A stretch of DNA of 35,116 nucleotides from Bacillota bacterium (GTDB lineage: Bacteria > Bacillota > Clostridia > Oscillospirales > Ruminococcaceae). The position numbers and the translations under genes are program-made. Position 1 is the first letter of the stretch; every line of letters begins with the position of its first letter. Positions 1 to 6,766 of this stretch are shown piece after piece. The notes beneath the pieces are model-generated. The model was not told the origin of the DNA. It searched no databases and saw nothing but the letters and a program-made list of their open reading frames with translations. The stretch lies in the NCBI GenBank assembly GCA_023443315.1, contig JAEZVA010000094.1:1-35116 (forward strand). Direction: 5' to 3'.

Positions 1-669
1 ACGGTCGCGCTTGCACCAAGTGTTGCTTTTCATCATGTTTTTCATGAGGAAAAAGAAGAAGCGAGTAAACAGCCTGGGTGGACAACGGTGGATTCGCCGC
101 ACCGTACTGACGGCACGGTCTGCTAAGTGCCCAAGCTTTCTGTCAATCTCAGCGCGCTTTTTTTCGCTGACCTCCGCCCAACTTGAAGCCGCTACTGGGT
201 TTGCAAAGCGCAATACCCTGCGCACGCCCCAAAAGTCTAAGCTGTTCGCAAGTGTTTTGGTCGTGTGCGAAAGCCCCGCACCCGCTGTCGTGCTAATGGT
301 GACGCCGACCTTACGAAACATCTCGGGGGCAGGGCGATGAGACATCCACATGTAGCACAGGTGATCGAGAAACGTCTTCATCTGCCCCGTTACATCCATC
401 GCATACACGGGGGATGTAAGCACAACGATATCAGCCTGCTTGATTGCCTCGGCAATTGGCTGCATCTTGTCCGCATGGGGGCAGGAGTTCTCCCCGTTCT
501 GAAAGCAGGAATAGCACCCCTTGCAATACGGCGGGGCATCCTGTGACAATAAGAACTCGGTAATCTCCGGCTCATTCTCCGTCCTTCTGCTGACTTCATC
601 TACGAACCGTTTCGCGCAATGGTATGTACTGCCGTTTTTCCTTCCGCCGTGAATAACAGTAATCCTCAT
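1..669 (-). CDS. Iron-sulfur flavoprotein / NADPH-dependent FMN reductase family, 3' end cut by window
   Basis: The minus frame is open from position 669 to the left edge (223 codons, no stop), so the C-terminus lies outside the window. The N-terminus (MRITVIHGG followed by KNGST) is the flavodoxin-like FMN phosphate-binding loop. Cysteines at about residues 49, 52, 55 and 63 form the compact C-x2-C-x2-C-x7-C motif of iron-sulfur flavoproteins (Isf type), and a later TSPVYAMDVTGQMK stretch is the usual second flavin-contact region. Such proteins bind FMN and a 4Fe-4S cluster and move electrons in the cytoplasm; the partner is unknown. The start at 669 fits an AAAGGA site about 10 bases upstream; an in-frame ATG at 678 lies too close to it. 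It begins 45 bases after the TetR gene and is probably co-transcribed with it. Confidence 0.85.
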   Translation of the reverse strand, partial: MRITVIHGGRKNGSTYHCAKRFVDEVSRRTENEPEITEFLLSQDAPPYCKGCYSCFQNGENSCPHADKMQPIAEAIKQADIVVLTSPVYAMDVTGQMKTFLDHLCYMWMSHRPAPEMFRKVGVTISTTAGAGLSHTTKTLANSLDFWGVRRVLRFANPVAASSWAEVSEKKRAEIDRKLGHLADRAVSTVRRIHRCPPRLFTRFFFFLMKNMMKSNTWCKRDR

Positions 670-714
670 CGTAACCATCGTCCTTTTCCTAATAAGCTAA
701 ATCTCACTCAAATA

Positions 715-1341
715 TTAAGGCGCATAGATGCGACCAAACTGCTTGATGTGCTCTTCGATCATCCCCTGCGCGAGCGCAAGCCCTTGTTCGTCATCGTCAA
801 ACTTATAAAAAAATAAAAACATCGGGGCCACAAAGTGCAGTGCCATGATATACGGATCCGTCTGGCGGAACAATCCGTGGTTTATCATATCCTGAAACAA
901 CCCGGACTGATAGGACAACGCGTCCTCAAACGATATTTTGCGGTAGAGCTCTGCCGCAGCTTTGTTATTATACTGCTCTATCGTCAGCATCCTTCGCACC
1001 TTTGCGCTGATCTGGTCACAAAACAAAAAATAGAATATCTGCTTGCCCATATCAATGAGCTGCTGCTCGGTGACGGTGCCAAAGAAATCGACAGCGTTTT
1101 GCCCGTTAATAAATTCACCCTCCGAATTTTCAAGGCTTAGCTGAGCAAAGAACGCGTTAATATGTGTGTGGTATTGCACAAGTATCACGTCGTAGATCTC
1201 ACGCTTGTTCTTGTAGTGGCGGTATAATGCGCTTTCGCGCACCCCCACAGCGGAAGCGATATCGCGCACCGACACCCCTTCGAATCCGCTCTTTGAAAAT
1301 AGGTCAAGCGCCGTATTCCATATCTTATCCTTTGTATTCAT
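715..1341 (-). CDS. TetR/AcrR family transcriptional regulator
   Basis: A 208-residue protein starting MNTKDKIWNTALDLF. The first 55 residues are a TetR DNA-binding domain: helix-turn-helix in VSVRDIASAVGVRESALYRHY followed by KNKREIYDVI. The rest is an all-helical ligand-binding domain that is not diagnostic of any inducer. The frame is open further upstream, but the start at 1341 is preferred because GGTGGTG precedes it by a few bases and the upstream codons lie inside the operator/promoter. It lies immediately upstream of the flavoprotein gene. An 18-base perfect inverted repeat overlapping its promoter implies autorepression, with release by an unknown, perhaps redox-active or xenobiotic, ligand. 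The family is certain; the inducer is not known. Confidence 0.93.
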   Translation of the reverse strand: MNTKDKIWNTALDLFSKSGFEGVSVRDIASAVGVRESALYRHYKNKREIYDVILVQYHTHINAFFAQLSLENSEGEFINGQNAVDFFGTVTEQQLIDMGKQIFYFLFCDQISAKVRRMLTIEQYNNKAAAELYRKISFEDALSYQSGLFQDMINHGLFRQTDPYIMALHFVAPMFLFFYKFDDDEQGLALAQGMIEEHIKQFGRIYAP

Positions 1342-1357
1342 ATGCACCACCATAATA

Positions 1358-1402
1358 AAGTGAACAGTTGTTAACCTCAGTATAGTTAACAACTGTTCAC
1401 TT
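1358..1402. promoter_or_regulatory. TetR operator: perfect 18-bp inverted repeat with 9-bp centre
   Basis: AAGTGAACAGTTGTTAAC (1358-1375) is repeated exactly in reverse complement at 1385-1402. One arm fills the -35/-10 spacer, the -10 lies in the 9-base centre and the other arm covers the transcription start. Each arm is itself an imperfect palindrome (12 of 16 positions), so the element could hold two TetR dimers. It is next to no other gene start, so it should serve the TetR operon itself. Confidence 0.85.
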
Positions 1403-1407
1403 GTCAA
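1379..1407 (-). promoter_or_regulatory. Sigma-A promoter of the tetR-flavoprotein operon
   Basis: On the minus strand TTGACA (1407-1402), a 17-base spacer, then TATACT (1384-1379). This is close to the ideal vegetative promoter and lies about 40 bases upstream of the TetR start. Both spacer and start region are occupied by the arms of the operator. Confidence 0.85.
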
Positions 1408-1486
1408 GAATATTTTTCCTGTTTCGTTTACGCTCCGCTCGTATCGGGTAATAAAACGAGAATAAGTCGGATAATATGATCCCGTT

Positions 1487-2548
1487 TTATTTTAGCTCTT
1501 CGCGTTCGGGCGTACCGTCTTTTCCGTTATAGGTTATCAGGTACTCCACCGTCTTCTCGCCGCTGGTCACCGTCAAGCGAAGTTGGGGACCCCCCTCGGG
1601 ACGTACCGCCTGAATATAGAGCGCCTGCCCTGCCATCGACATCCTATCATAAACCACAGTGGTTGCGACAAAATCCCCCTGCGCTTCGCTGAATTCCATT
1701 GTCTCAAGGGTCATCCTCGTACCCTCCTGCGAGGGAACCACCAGCAACGACTCGCCGCTTTGGTCATGTTCATATCGGTCTAGGTTTGGGTATGCGGCAA
1801 GTACAGCCGTATCGGGCTGATTGATGATTACCGCAAGCGCATCCTCGCTTGCACCGGATACGCCGAAAAGCTGGGCATACGGTGCTGACGCTGGGTTGAC
1901 CTTCACGGTACGAGAGGTTTGGGCATAGCCTAAGAACTCGTTGTCAAATTCAGCGAGCGTAAGCTCAAGGGTGTCTCCCTCTAACTGGGCCGAAAGCACC
2001 TGCTCGTACTCGCCCTGTGTTGCGTACAACAGGCGCAGCTTGGGCGCTTCTTCGGGAGTAAGCAGGTATAACGCACCACCAGGAGAGATGGTTCCGTAAC
2101 GGTAGCCGATTACGAGTAGGAGTGTGCCGTCCTGCTGCCACTGCAGCCATTTAATTGACTGTGTTGTTCCAATGTCCTTTTGAGAAAGAATCGTCTGTGT
2201 AGTTTGCTCAAAAAGATCATATTGAAACAGTGCTGCTTCTTCCTCAAACTCCGCGGGGTAGAAGTACATGATGCTTCCGCCGTCGGGGGAAGCAACGGGA
2301 TCGCCGGGGATTAACCCGCTTGTTCCAAACAGGGCATCGTATTGCTCCGTTGACATATATGATGCGTATTCTACATTGCGGTAAATGGCAGAAAGCAGCC
2401 AATCCGCTTCGCTTTGATTTACAATAGGCGCGACTGCTTGGGAGCTGTTTGGCTGCGGAGAAATAGCAGGAGTCTGCTGAAGTTGGCACCCAAACAATAA
2501 AAGCGGTATAAATCCGACCAGCAGGGCAATCATTTTAATAAACCGCAT
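1487..2548 (-). CDS. Lipoprotein of unknown function
   Basis: A 353-residue protein with a type II signal peptide: short basic start (MRFIK), hydrophobic core, and lipobox LLLFGC with the lipidated Cys at about residue 21. A Gln/Pro/Ser-rich linker follows. The mature domain has several short beta-rich stretches (for example SPDGGSIMYFYPAEF, WLQWQQDGTLLLVIGY) that resemble propeller-type blades, but I do not recognise a family and assign no function. The start is supported by AAAGGAGATGA nine bases upstream. It is expected to be anchored on the outer face of the membrane. It lies upstream of the TetR operon in the same direction but is separated from it by that operon's promoter, and its own promoter region is shared divergently with the esterase gene. 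Confidence 0.8.
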   Translation of the reverse strand: MRFIKMIALLVGFIPLLLFGCQLQQTPAISPQPNSSQAVAPIVNQSEADWLLSAIYRNVEYASYMSTEQYDALFGTSGLIPGDPVASPDGGSIMYFYPAEFEEEAALFQYDLFEQTTQTILSQKDIGTTQSIKWLQWQQDGTLLLVIGYRYGTISPGGALYLLTPEEAPKLRLLYATQGEYEQVLSAQLEGDTLELTLAEFDNEFLGYAQTSRTVKVNPASAPYAQLFGVSGASEDALAVIINQPDTAVLAAYPNLDRYEHDQSGESLLVVPSQEGTRMTLETMEFSEAQGDFVATTVVYDRMSMAGQALYIQAVRPEGGPQLRLTVTSGEKTVEYLITYNGKDGTPEREELK

Positions 2549-2617
2549 CGGGTCATCTCCTTTTTGAGCTCATAAAAATCCGATTTGCTTCTTGTATCTT
2601 TTTCCCGTTTCCTGTAT

Positions 2618-2645
2618 ATTATATTACAATGATATTAACAGGCAA
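2618..2645 (-). promoter_or_regulatory. Probable promoter of the lipoprotein gene
   Basis: On the minus strand TTGCCT (2645-2640), a 16-base spacer and a perfect TATAAT (2623-2618), about 70 bases before the lipoprotein start. The -35 falls in the centre of the inverted repeat at 2634-2664. Confidence 0.55.
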
Positions 2646-2664
2646 TCATCAACAACCTGTTAAT
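2634..2664. repeat. Inverted repeat in divergent promoter region (candidate operator)
   Basis: ATTAACAGG (2634-2642) and CCTGTTAAT (2656-2664) are exact 9-bp arms with a 13-base centre. The repeat overlaps the lipoprotein promoter and lies about 85 bases upstream of the esterase start, so a bound protein could affect both genes. No regulator gene is adjacent. Confidence 0.5.
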
Positions 2665-2689
2665 TTTGGAACAGAAACAGCTATATTTA

Positions 2690-2705
2690 TGTAAACACGT
2701 TAACA
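2690..2705. promoter_or_regulatory. LacI-family-like operator upstream of the esterase
   Basis: TGTAAACACGTTAACA is an imperfect palindrome (12 of 16 positions) with the central CG and flanking TG...CA seen in LacI/GalR-family and CcpA-type sites. It lies 43 bases before the esterase start. This would suit sugar-responsive control of a carbohydrate esterase, but it is only a pattern match. Confidence 0.35.
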
Positions 2706-2747
2706 ACCAAGGTCGTAAAGCCGTAAAGAAGAAATGGGGATGTGCAA

Positions 2748-3716
2748 ATGCCAATCGTCGATATGCCGCTCAAAGAACTAAAAAAGTACAAGGGTATAAA
2801 CCCGCGCCCGAAGGATTTTGCCGCTTACTGGGCAGCCGCGCTTAAGGAGCTTGACAACCAGAACATGGAGTACACGCTGACGCAGGCTAATTTTAAGGCC
2901 GATGGCGTGGAATGCTTCCACATGAGCTTTACCGGGGTTGGTGGCTCTTCACTACACGCAAAGCTTGTGAAACCCATCAACACCGAAACGCCTTGCCCCG
3001 CCATATTGATGTTTCACGGTTACCACGCCAACAGCGGCGACTGGGTTGACAAGGTTGCCTATGCGAAATTCGGCTTTGTGGTGGTGGCTTTAGATACACG
3101 CGGTCAAGGGGGGCTTTCGGACGACACGGTTGCCGTGAAGGGAGAAACGCTGGAAGGGCATATCATCAAAGGGCTCGATGACCCAGATCCACATAAGCTG
3201 TTTTATCGCAATGCCTTTTTGGATACCGCCCAGCTCGCTCGCATCGTAATGGGTATGCCCTTTGTAGACGACGCTCGGGTTGGGGCTACCGGTTTTTCGC
3301 AGGGCGGAGCGCTTACCCTTGCGTGCGCCAGTCTTGAACCGCGTATTAAGCTTGCGTGTGCCGGATATCCCTTTTTGTCTGATTACCTCAGGGTGTGGGA
3401 ATCGATGGATATTGCGCACAGCGCGTACAGCGAGCTTTTAAACTACTTCCGATTCAAGGACCCTTTGCACGAACGCGAAGAAGAAGTGTTCCGCAAGCTT
3501 GGGTACATTGACCTTCACAACCACGCAGAACGGATTCGAACAAAAGTAATTATGTTAACAGCCTTGTCAGACATGATCTGCCCACCTTCCACGCAGTATG
3601 CAATCTATAATAACCTCGATTGCGAGAAAGAGATGATTCTGTACCCTGACCACGGGCATGAATTACTGCCAAAATCCGGGGATATCCTATTTTCTATATT
3701 CACCAATCAGCTTTAA
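2748..3716 (+). CDS. Acetyl-xylan esterase / cephalosporin-C deacetylase family hydrolase (AXE1)
   Basis: A 322-residue cytoplasmic alpha/beta hydrolase of carbohydrate-esterase family 7 type, expected to remove acetyl groups from xylo-oligosaccharides. The N-terminus MPIVDMPLKELKKYKG and the following NPRPKDFAAYW are typical of the family. Family landmarks in order are the oxyanion region MFHGYHANSGDW, the RGQGG motif, the nucleophile elbow GFSQGG, the acid in LSDMICPPSTQYAIYN and the catalytic His in PDHGHE. No signal peptide is seen. ATG at 2748 is chosen over the in-frame GTG at 2742 because GGGGA lies 7 bases before the ATG. The gene is alone on its strand and ends in a strong terminator. 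Substrate is inferred from the family. Confidence 0.92.
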   Translation: MPIVDMPLKELKKYKGINPRPKDFAAYWAAALKELDNQNMEYTLTQANFKADGVECFHMSFTGVGGSSLHAKLVKPINTETPCPAILMFHGYHANSGDWVDKVAYAKFGFVVVALDTRGQGGLSDDTVAVKGETLEGHIIKGLDDPDPHKLFYRNAFLDTAQLARIVMGMPFVDDARVGATGFSQGGALTLACASLEPRIKLACAGYPFLSDYLRVWESMDIAHSAYSELLNYFRFKDPLHEREEEVFRKLGYIDLHNHAERIRTKVIMLTALSDMICPPSTQYAIYNNLDCEKEMILYPDHGHELLPKSGDILFSIFTNQL

Positions 3717-3721
3717 TGACT

Positions 3722-3764
3722 AAGACCGGTTTATCACACCACAGGTGGCGATAAACCGGTCTTT
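3722..3764. terminator. Bidirectional Rho-independent terminator
   Basis: AAGACCGGTTTATC (3722-3735) pairs with GATAAACCGGTCTT (3750-3763), with inner CACC/GGTG pairing, flanked by TTTT on the plus side and AAAG on the other. It separates the convergent esterase and LytTR regulator genes. Confidence 0.9.
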
Positions 3765-3789
3765 TGGGACGTTTGCTGACATCACACAA

Positions 3790-4533
3790 TTATTGTGGTT
3801 CGGGCTGCAAAACCTTTACCCTTGTATCTCCACAATCCCGTTTGTATAAATATTTTATGTAAACCTTTTTAAGCGATGTGTACCAATGCTTTTCTAATGG
3901 CAGTACCGTTCTATCAAATAACGTAATAGCCGTTTTATTTAGCACACTGATTTGCTCCATGTTAACATAGCTCCCCTCTGCGTACCGAGCAAAACGAGCG
4001 TCTAATGAAGCAAGAATACTCTCGAGCCTATGTGATAAAGAATAAAAGCTGTCGCCTGTTACCACATTCACCTGTTTCGCTACCGTCTCTACATATAAGA
4101 TGGAGCTTATATGCACGGTAGTGGTAATGCTTTTGGTACGTAAAAGTACATAGTTTGCTCTGCTGGTCGCACTCTGTTCCATCGCCTTAAGAACCGGTGG
4201 CAACAATTTTTCGGCTACAACAGGCTTGCGGATAAACGCGATATGCTCTACTCCGTAGATATCCTCACAATAACCGAGAAAGACGGATACAAACAGGATG
4301 GTGATATGGGGAAATCGTTTTTTTATGGTTTTTGCAAGTGCTATCCCGCTGTGATTGCCGAGCAGCACGTCACAGATTAGTAGATCAGTCTGTTCCGAAA
4401 CTACCGCCTCCAATTGGGTAGGATCAGTTACTGCGCTGACATTAAGCTTTGCCGAACAGGGCAGCATGTTCAATTGATTGACTAGCTCGCTTAAATGCTG
4501 TGGGTTACAGTCACAGCACAACACATTTAACAT
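3790..4533 (-). CDS. LytTR-type response regulator
   Basis: A 247-residue two-domain regulator. Residues 1-120 are a receiver domain: acidic pocket at LCCDCN, phospho-acceptor Asp55 in LLICDVLLG, Ser in FVSV and the conserved Lys in FIRKPV. Residues about 135-235 are a LytTR DNA-binding domain (ISSILYVETVAKQVNVVTG, then FARYAEGSYVNMEQI). One of the usual two acidic-pocket residues is replaced by Cys (CCD rather than DD). ATG at 4533 is chosen because GGGTGA lies upstream; the frame is open to an ATG at 4557 that has no ribosome site. No histidine kinase is adjacent, so it is an orphan here. LytTR regulators often control extracellular peptide, virulence or bacteriocin functions; the target is unknown. 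Confidence 0.92.
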   Translation of the reverse strand: MLNVLCCDCNPQHLSELVNQLNMLPCSAKLNVSAVTDPTQLEAVVSEQTDLLICDVLLGNHSGIALAKTIKKRFPHITILFVSVFLGYCEDIYGVEHIAFIRKPVVAEKLLPPVLKAMEQSATSRANYVLLRTKSITTTVHISSILYVETVAKQVNVVTGDSFYSLSHRLESILASLDARFARYAEGSYVNMEQISVLNKTAITLFDRTVLPLEKHWYTSLKKVYIKYLYKRDCGDTRVKVLQPEPQ

Positions 4534-4677
4534 GTCTGCTTCACCCGCCAAATACATCTTTGTGCTACGAATTAAATGACATTACACGATAGCCGCAAAC
4601 CGGTATGAATTCTGCCAAACCCGATTATTCTATGGCGAAGCGCGCCACCGATCGCTTCGCGCCATACGCGGTATTTC
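4534..4677 (-). other. Long structured 5' leader of the LytTR gene
   Basis: The interval 4534-4849 has no gene. The part transcribed from the promoter at 4684-4712 gives a leader of about 145 bases. Near its 5' end it can form a small GCGG/CCGC hairpin and then a larger one (about 4631-4664) in which ATGGCGCGAAGCG pairs with CGCTTCGCCAT around a 10-base loop. Neither is followed by a T-run. I do not recognise a riboswitch family. Confidence 0.45.
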
Positions 4678-4683
4678 CGCCTA

Positions 4684-4712
4684 CTTATAGGATTATTATA
4701 GCATATTGTCAA
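4684..4712 (-). promoter_or_regulatory. Promoter of the LytTR regulator
   Basis: Minus strand TTGACA (4712-4707), 17-base spacer, TATAAG (4689-4684). It lies directly after the terminator of the preceding AIM24-family gene. Confidence 0.75.
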
Positions 4713-4721
4713 ACAGCTTGC

Positions 4722-4754
4722 AAAAGCGGCAGAGCGTTAAATGCTCTGCCGCTT
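4722..4754 (-). terminator. Rho-independent terminator of the AIM24-family gene
   Basis: Exact 12-bp arms (AAGCGGCAGAGC at 4724-4735 and its complement at 4743-4754) with a 7-base loop, followed on the minus strand by TTTT. Confidence 0.85.
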
Positions 4755-4849
4755 ATTAGGTCAACTACAGCTTAGGGCAAGTGACAACTGGCTCGTTGTT
4801 GTGTTAACTGTGAGTCGAGGCTAAGACCCCGATCGATAGTCCCAATATA

Positions 4850-5533
4850 TTAGCTGCTGCTTTTGGGAAGGTAGGGCACGATTCTGCCCACAAAACCGGG
4901 CATGGTCATGGTCTGCAGATAGGCGACGCCGGGACCCTGTAGCACCGTTAAGAACAGACCCTCTCCACCAAACAGGACGTTTTTAAAGCCTTTTACCGTC
5001 TCAACCGTGTAGCCCATTGTGGCTTCGAATGCCGCTACGTTTCCTGTATCCACCTTTATCCTTTCGCCTGGGGCAAGCGTTACCTTGCGCAGCGAGCCGT
5101 CAACCTCTAAAAACGCAAGACCAGAACCCTTTAAGCGCTGCAAGATAAAGCCTTCACCACCAAATAAACCGCTCGCAACACCCTTGGTTATCTCGTTGGA
5201 ACGTTCAACATGGGGCTGGGCACACAGGAACGCGCCCTTTTGGCATATGTATTCTTTACCGGGAGACAGTTCAAGGCTGATGATCTCACCCGGAAAAGAA
5301 GACGCGATGGTAATCTCCTGATTGGGGGCGTTGGCGGTAAAGGTGGCCATAAACAGCGATTCGCCGGTCAGCATTCTGCCAAGGCCCTTCATCAAGCCGC
5401 CCTTCATATTGGTTTCCATCGTAATATTATCGGTCATCCACGACATTCCGCCGGATTCGGTATAGATGCTTTCGCCCTGCTGCAGCTTAATAGAAACTGC
5501 CGGGAGATTTCCGCCAAAGATTTCGTACGTCAA
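4850..5533 (-). CDS. AIM24 / TIGR00266 family protein
   Basis: A 227-residue soluble protein of the widespread AIM24 (TIGR00266) beta-sandwich family. The N-terminal YEIFGGNLPAVSIKL and the repeated glycine-rich FGGEGFIL and FGGEGLFLTVLQGPG segments are typical; the pattern suggests two or three related beta units. The molecular role of bacterial members is not established, so none is assigned. The start is TTG at 5533, preceded by GAGGGTG five bases upstream. It is a single-gene unit with its own promoter and terminator. Confidence 0.88.
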   Translation of the reverse strand: MTYEIFGGNLPAVSIKLQQGESIYTESGGMSWMTDNITMETNMKGGLMKGLGRMLTGESLFMATFTANAPNQEITIASSFPGEIISLELSPGKEYICQKGAFLCAQPHVERSNEITKGVASGLFGGEGFILQRLKGSGLAFLEVDGSLRKVTLAPGERIKVDTGNVAAFEATMGYTVETVKGFKNVLFGGEGLFLTVLQGPGVAYLQTMTMPGFVGRIVPYLPKSSS

Positions 5534-5575
5534 AATAACACCCTCGTTCCAAATATTTGGTTCTATGCTACTCTG

Positions 5576-5604
5576 ATTATCTCATATATTGCCAAGGTTT
5601 TCAA
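5576..5604 (-). promoter_or_regulatory. Promoter of the AIM24-family gene
   Basis: Minus strand TTGAAA (5604-5599), 17-base spacer, GATAAT (5581-5576), about 40 bases upstream of the TTG start. Confidence 0.65.
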
Positions 5605-5643
5605 GCAAAAGCTGCATGACCATTGCTGCAAGTTGCTTTGGCG

Positions 5644-6402
5644 TTATAGATGAAGCCTCCATCCGTAATCATTGTTGTAGATCATCTGTTTTGTCATGCC
5701 GCCGTCGATTATAATATCTTCACCTGTAATAAAGCCCGCCTTATCGCTGCACAGGTACAACACCATGTCCGCAATATCCTGCGGTGTGCCGATTCTTCCA
5801 GCGGGATGCTGTGCAATGTCCTCCGTTGTATCGCTTGGAGTGTAGTTTTGCTCATGCTGGTAAGCGCCGGTGTCAATCCAGCCCGGGGATATGGAATTGA
5901 CCCGCGCCTTACCAGACAGCGTAACGCTCATGGCATGGGTTAACGCGGCAATCCCACCTTTTGCGGCCGTATAGCTTTCAGTATTTTGTTGAGACATGTG
6001 CGCTCTGGTTGAGGAGATATTGATAACCGAAGCGCCCTGAACAAAATACGGGGTAAGCTGCTGCGTAAGATAGAACGGAGCCGATACACCCACACGCAGC
6101 ACGTAGTTAAAATCCTCATACCCGCAGCTATTCAGCCCGCCGCGTGAAACACAAGCGTTGTTTATTAAGATGTCTACCCTTTTTGTTTGATTTGTTATGA
6201 TTTTGATAAACGCGTCAAGTGTCCCTTGCTCTGCAATATCACCGCAACAGAACAAAAGCTGCTTGCCGTATTTGCGACTGAGCATCTCGCCGGATACTGA
6301 GTCTGTATCAATGACGGCTACCGCAACACCCGCTTCAAGCAGGTTTTCCGTGATACAGCGCCCGATACCGTTTGCGCCGCCTGTGACCACCGCGTGTTTC
6401 AT
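5644..6402 (-). CDS. Short-chain dehydrogenase/reductase (SDR), classical type
   Basis: A 252-residue classical SDR. The cofactor loop TGGANGIG is at residues 8-15, followed by an Asp (VIDTD) after the second strand that suggests preference for NAD(H) over NADP(H). The NNAC motif (family NNAG), the catalytic Ser in INISSTRAH and the YTAAK Tyr/Lys pair are present, then SPGWIDTG and a C-terminal GEDIIIDGG typical of 3-oxoacyl-ACP reductase or glucose-dehydrogenase-like members. The substrate cannot be told from the sequence. The start is supported by GAGGGGTGG about ten bases upstream. It is transcribed towards the AIM24 gene, about 110 bases away, and is not obviously in an operon. Confidence 0.9.
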   Translation of the reverse strand: MKHAVVTGGANGIGRCITENLLEAGVAVAVIDTDSVSGEMLSRKYGKQLLFCCGDIAEQGTLDAFIKIITNQTKRVDILINNACVSRGGLNSCGYEDFNYVLRVGVSAPFYLTQQLTPYFVQGASVINISSTRAHMSQQNTESYTAAKGGIAALTHAMSVTLSGKARVNSISPGWIDTGAYQHEQNYTPSDTTEDIAQHPAGRIGTPQDIADMVLYLCSDKAGFITGEDIIIDGGMTKQMIYNNDYGWRLHL

Positions 6403-6487
6403 ATCCGTTTACCACCCCTCTTTTATCGTTTGGCTCTAAAAAAGCACTGAAAACTCCACCACAATATTATCCACAGCAATCCACATA

Positions 6488-6519
6488 AAAAGAAAAAGCC
6501 CTTGAATTTCAAGCGCTTT
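6488..6519 (-). terminator. Terminator of the tRNA-Gly gene
   Basis: On the minus strand AAAGCGCTTGAA and TTCAAGGGCTTT form a stem with one G/G mismatch and a short loop, followed by TTCTTTTT, about 30 bases after the tRNA 3' end. Confidence 0.7.
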
Positions 6520-6546
6520 AAAGGTTATGGCTAGTCACCAATGGGT

Positions 6547-6622
6547 TGGAGCGGGTTACGAGGTTCGAACTCGCTACCTCCACCTTGGCAAGGTGGCGCT
6601 CTACCAAATGAGCTAAACCCGC
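6547..6622 (-). tRNA. tRNA-Gly (anticodon GCC)
   Basis: A complete 76-base cloverleaf on the minus strand. Acceptor GCGGGTT pairs with AACCCGC, D arm GCTC/GAGC, anticodon stem CCACC/GGTGG with loop TTGCCAA (anticodon GCC), 5-base variable loop, T arm GCGAG/CTCGT around TTCGAAC. The 3' TCCA is encoded in the DNA. It reads GGC and GGU codons. Confidence 0.97.
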
Positions 6623-6641
6623 ATCTGTTTTGTGCATCATT

Positions 6642-6670
6642 ATTATAGCAATATGGCTGCTTATTGTCAA
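6642..6670 (-). promoter_or_regulatory. Consensus promoter of tRNA-Gly
   Basis: Minus strand TTGACA (6670-6665), 17-base spacer, TATAAT (6647-6642): an exact match to the sigma-A consensus, about 20 bases before the tRNA 5' end. Confidence 0.9.
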
Positions 6671-6766
6671 ACAAAAACACATAAATATACAGTACAACAA
6701 AACCTCCCGCCGCCGATTTTCCACTTGGCAACGGGATGTTTTATAAGTTTGTATTGAGGGGGTTAA

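Noticed and set aside
1450..1486. AATAAAACG/CGTTTTATT repeat after the lipoprotein stop as a terminator
   Set aside because: Weak AT-rich stem with a loop of over 20 bases and no T-run; too poor to call.
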